From: BPGX01 sp035405785 | Lineage (GTDB): Bacteria; Bacteroidota; Bacteroidia; B-17B0; Aurantibacillaceae | DNA length: 14,637 nucleotides | NCBI GenBank assembly: GCA_035405785.1 | Contig: DAONJS010000019.1 | Location: 1-14,637 of the forward strand | Direction: 5' to 3' | Shown here: positions 14,566-14,637 of the stretch, piece by piece | How positions within the stretch are numbered: the first letter of the stretch is position 1 | Layout: the number at the start of each line of letters is the position of its first letter | Translations under genes and position numbers: made by a program | Notes under the pieces: generated by a model | The model's input: only the letters and a program-made list of their open reading frames with translations | Databases searched by the model: none | What the model was told of the DNA's origin: nothing

Positions 14566-14637
14566 AATTTTTATTTTTGGGGATAACAAAAAATGGACCA
14601 AAAATTAAGTTTATGAATGTATTTTTTGTTGCAAATT

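Overview
The window is AT-rich chromosomal DNA from a member of the Bacteroidota. The main evidence is the promoter style: several genes are preceded by the Bacteroidota -7 box TAnnTTTG, some with a TTG about 20 bases upstream, and there are no Shine-Dalgarno tracts. A single-chain fusion of a metal-efflux RND pump with an outer-membrane factor, an RHS relic with the Bacteroidota-style 'DWLGNVRV' motif, and GC-rich palindromic repeats between genes agree with this. I cannot place it to genus.

Region 1 (about 54-6029, + strand) is a metal-efflux operon: a small secreted His-rich protein, a 1453-residue CzcA-type RND pump fused to a TolC-like outer-membrane factor, and a lipoprotein periplasmic adaptor. 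Together they could form a complete tripartite exporter from two transporter polypeptides. Motifs in the RND part point to divalent cations (Zn/Co/Cd/Ni) rather than Cu/Ag.

Region 2 (6105-11382, - strand) is a compact housekeeping operon read leftwards: tyrS, rpoN (sigma-54), folD, a cytosolic TPM-domain protein and a secreted, membrane-anchored TPM-domain protein with a Gly-rich tail. Gaps between the first four genes are 9-12 bases and the last pair overlaps. A tRNA-Leu(UAG) gene follows with its own promoter.

Region 3 (11383-11656) separates tyrS from a divergent MscS-type channel gene. It holds a composite of nested inverted repeats that cannot be a terminator for either flanking gene. 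mscS (11657-12688, +) has a clear promoter and a very short leader.

Region 4 (12689-13237) is a 549-base gene-free mosaic of small repeats: 7-base tandem repeats, short hairpins, a 108-base element of about 73% GC, and an inverted partial copy of that element's end about 230 bases away.

Region 5 (13238-14565, - strand) is accessory: a small three-helix membrane protein, a short ORF keeping a fragment of an RHS/YD-repeat protein, and an unrecognised secreted 222-residue protein. I found no CRISPR array, IS element, transposase or obvious defence system. The items most worth a second look are the pump fusion with its internal signal peptide, the intergenic repeat elements and the RHS relic cluster.
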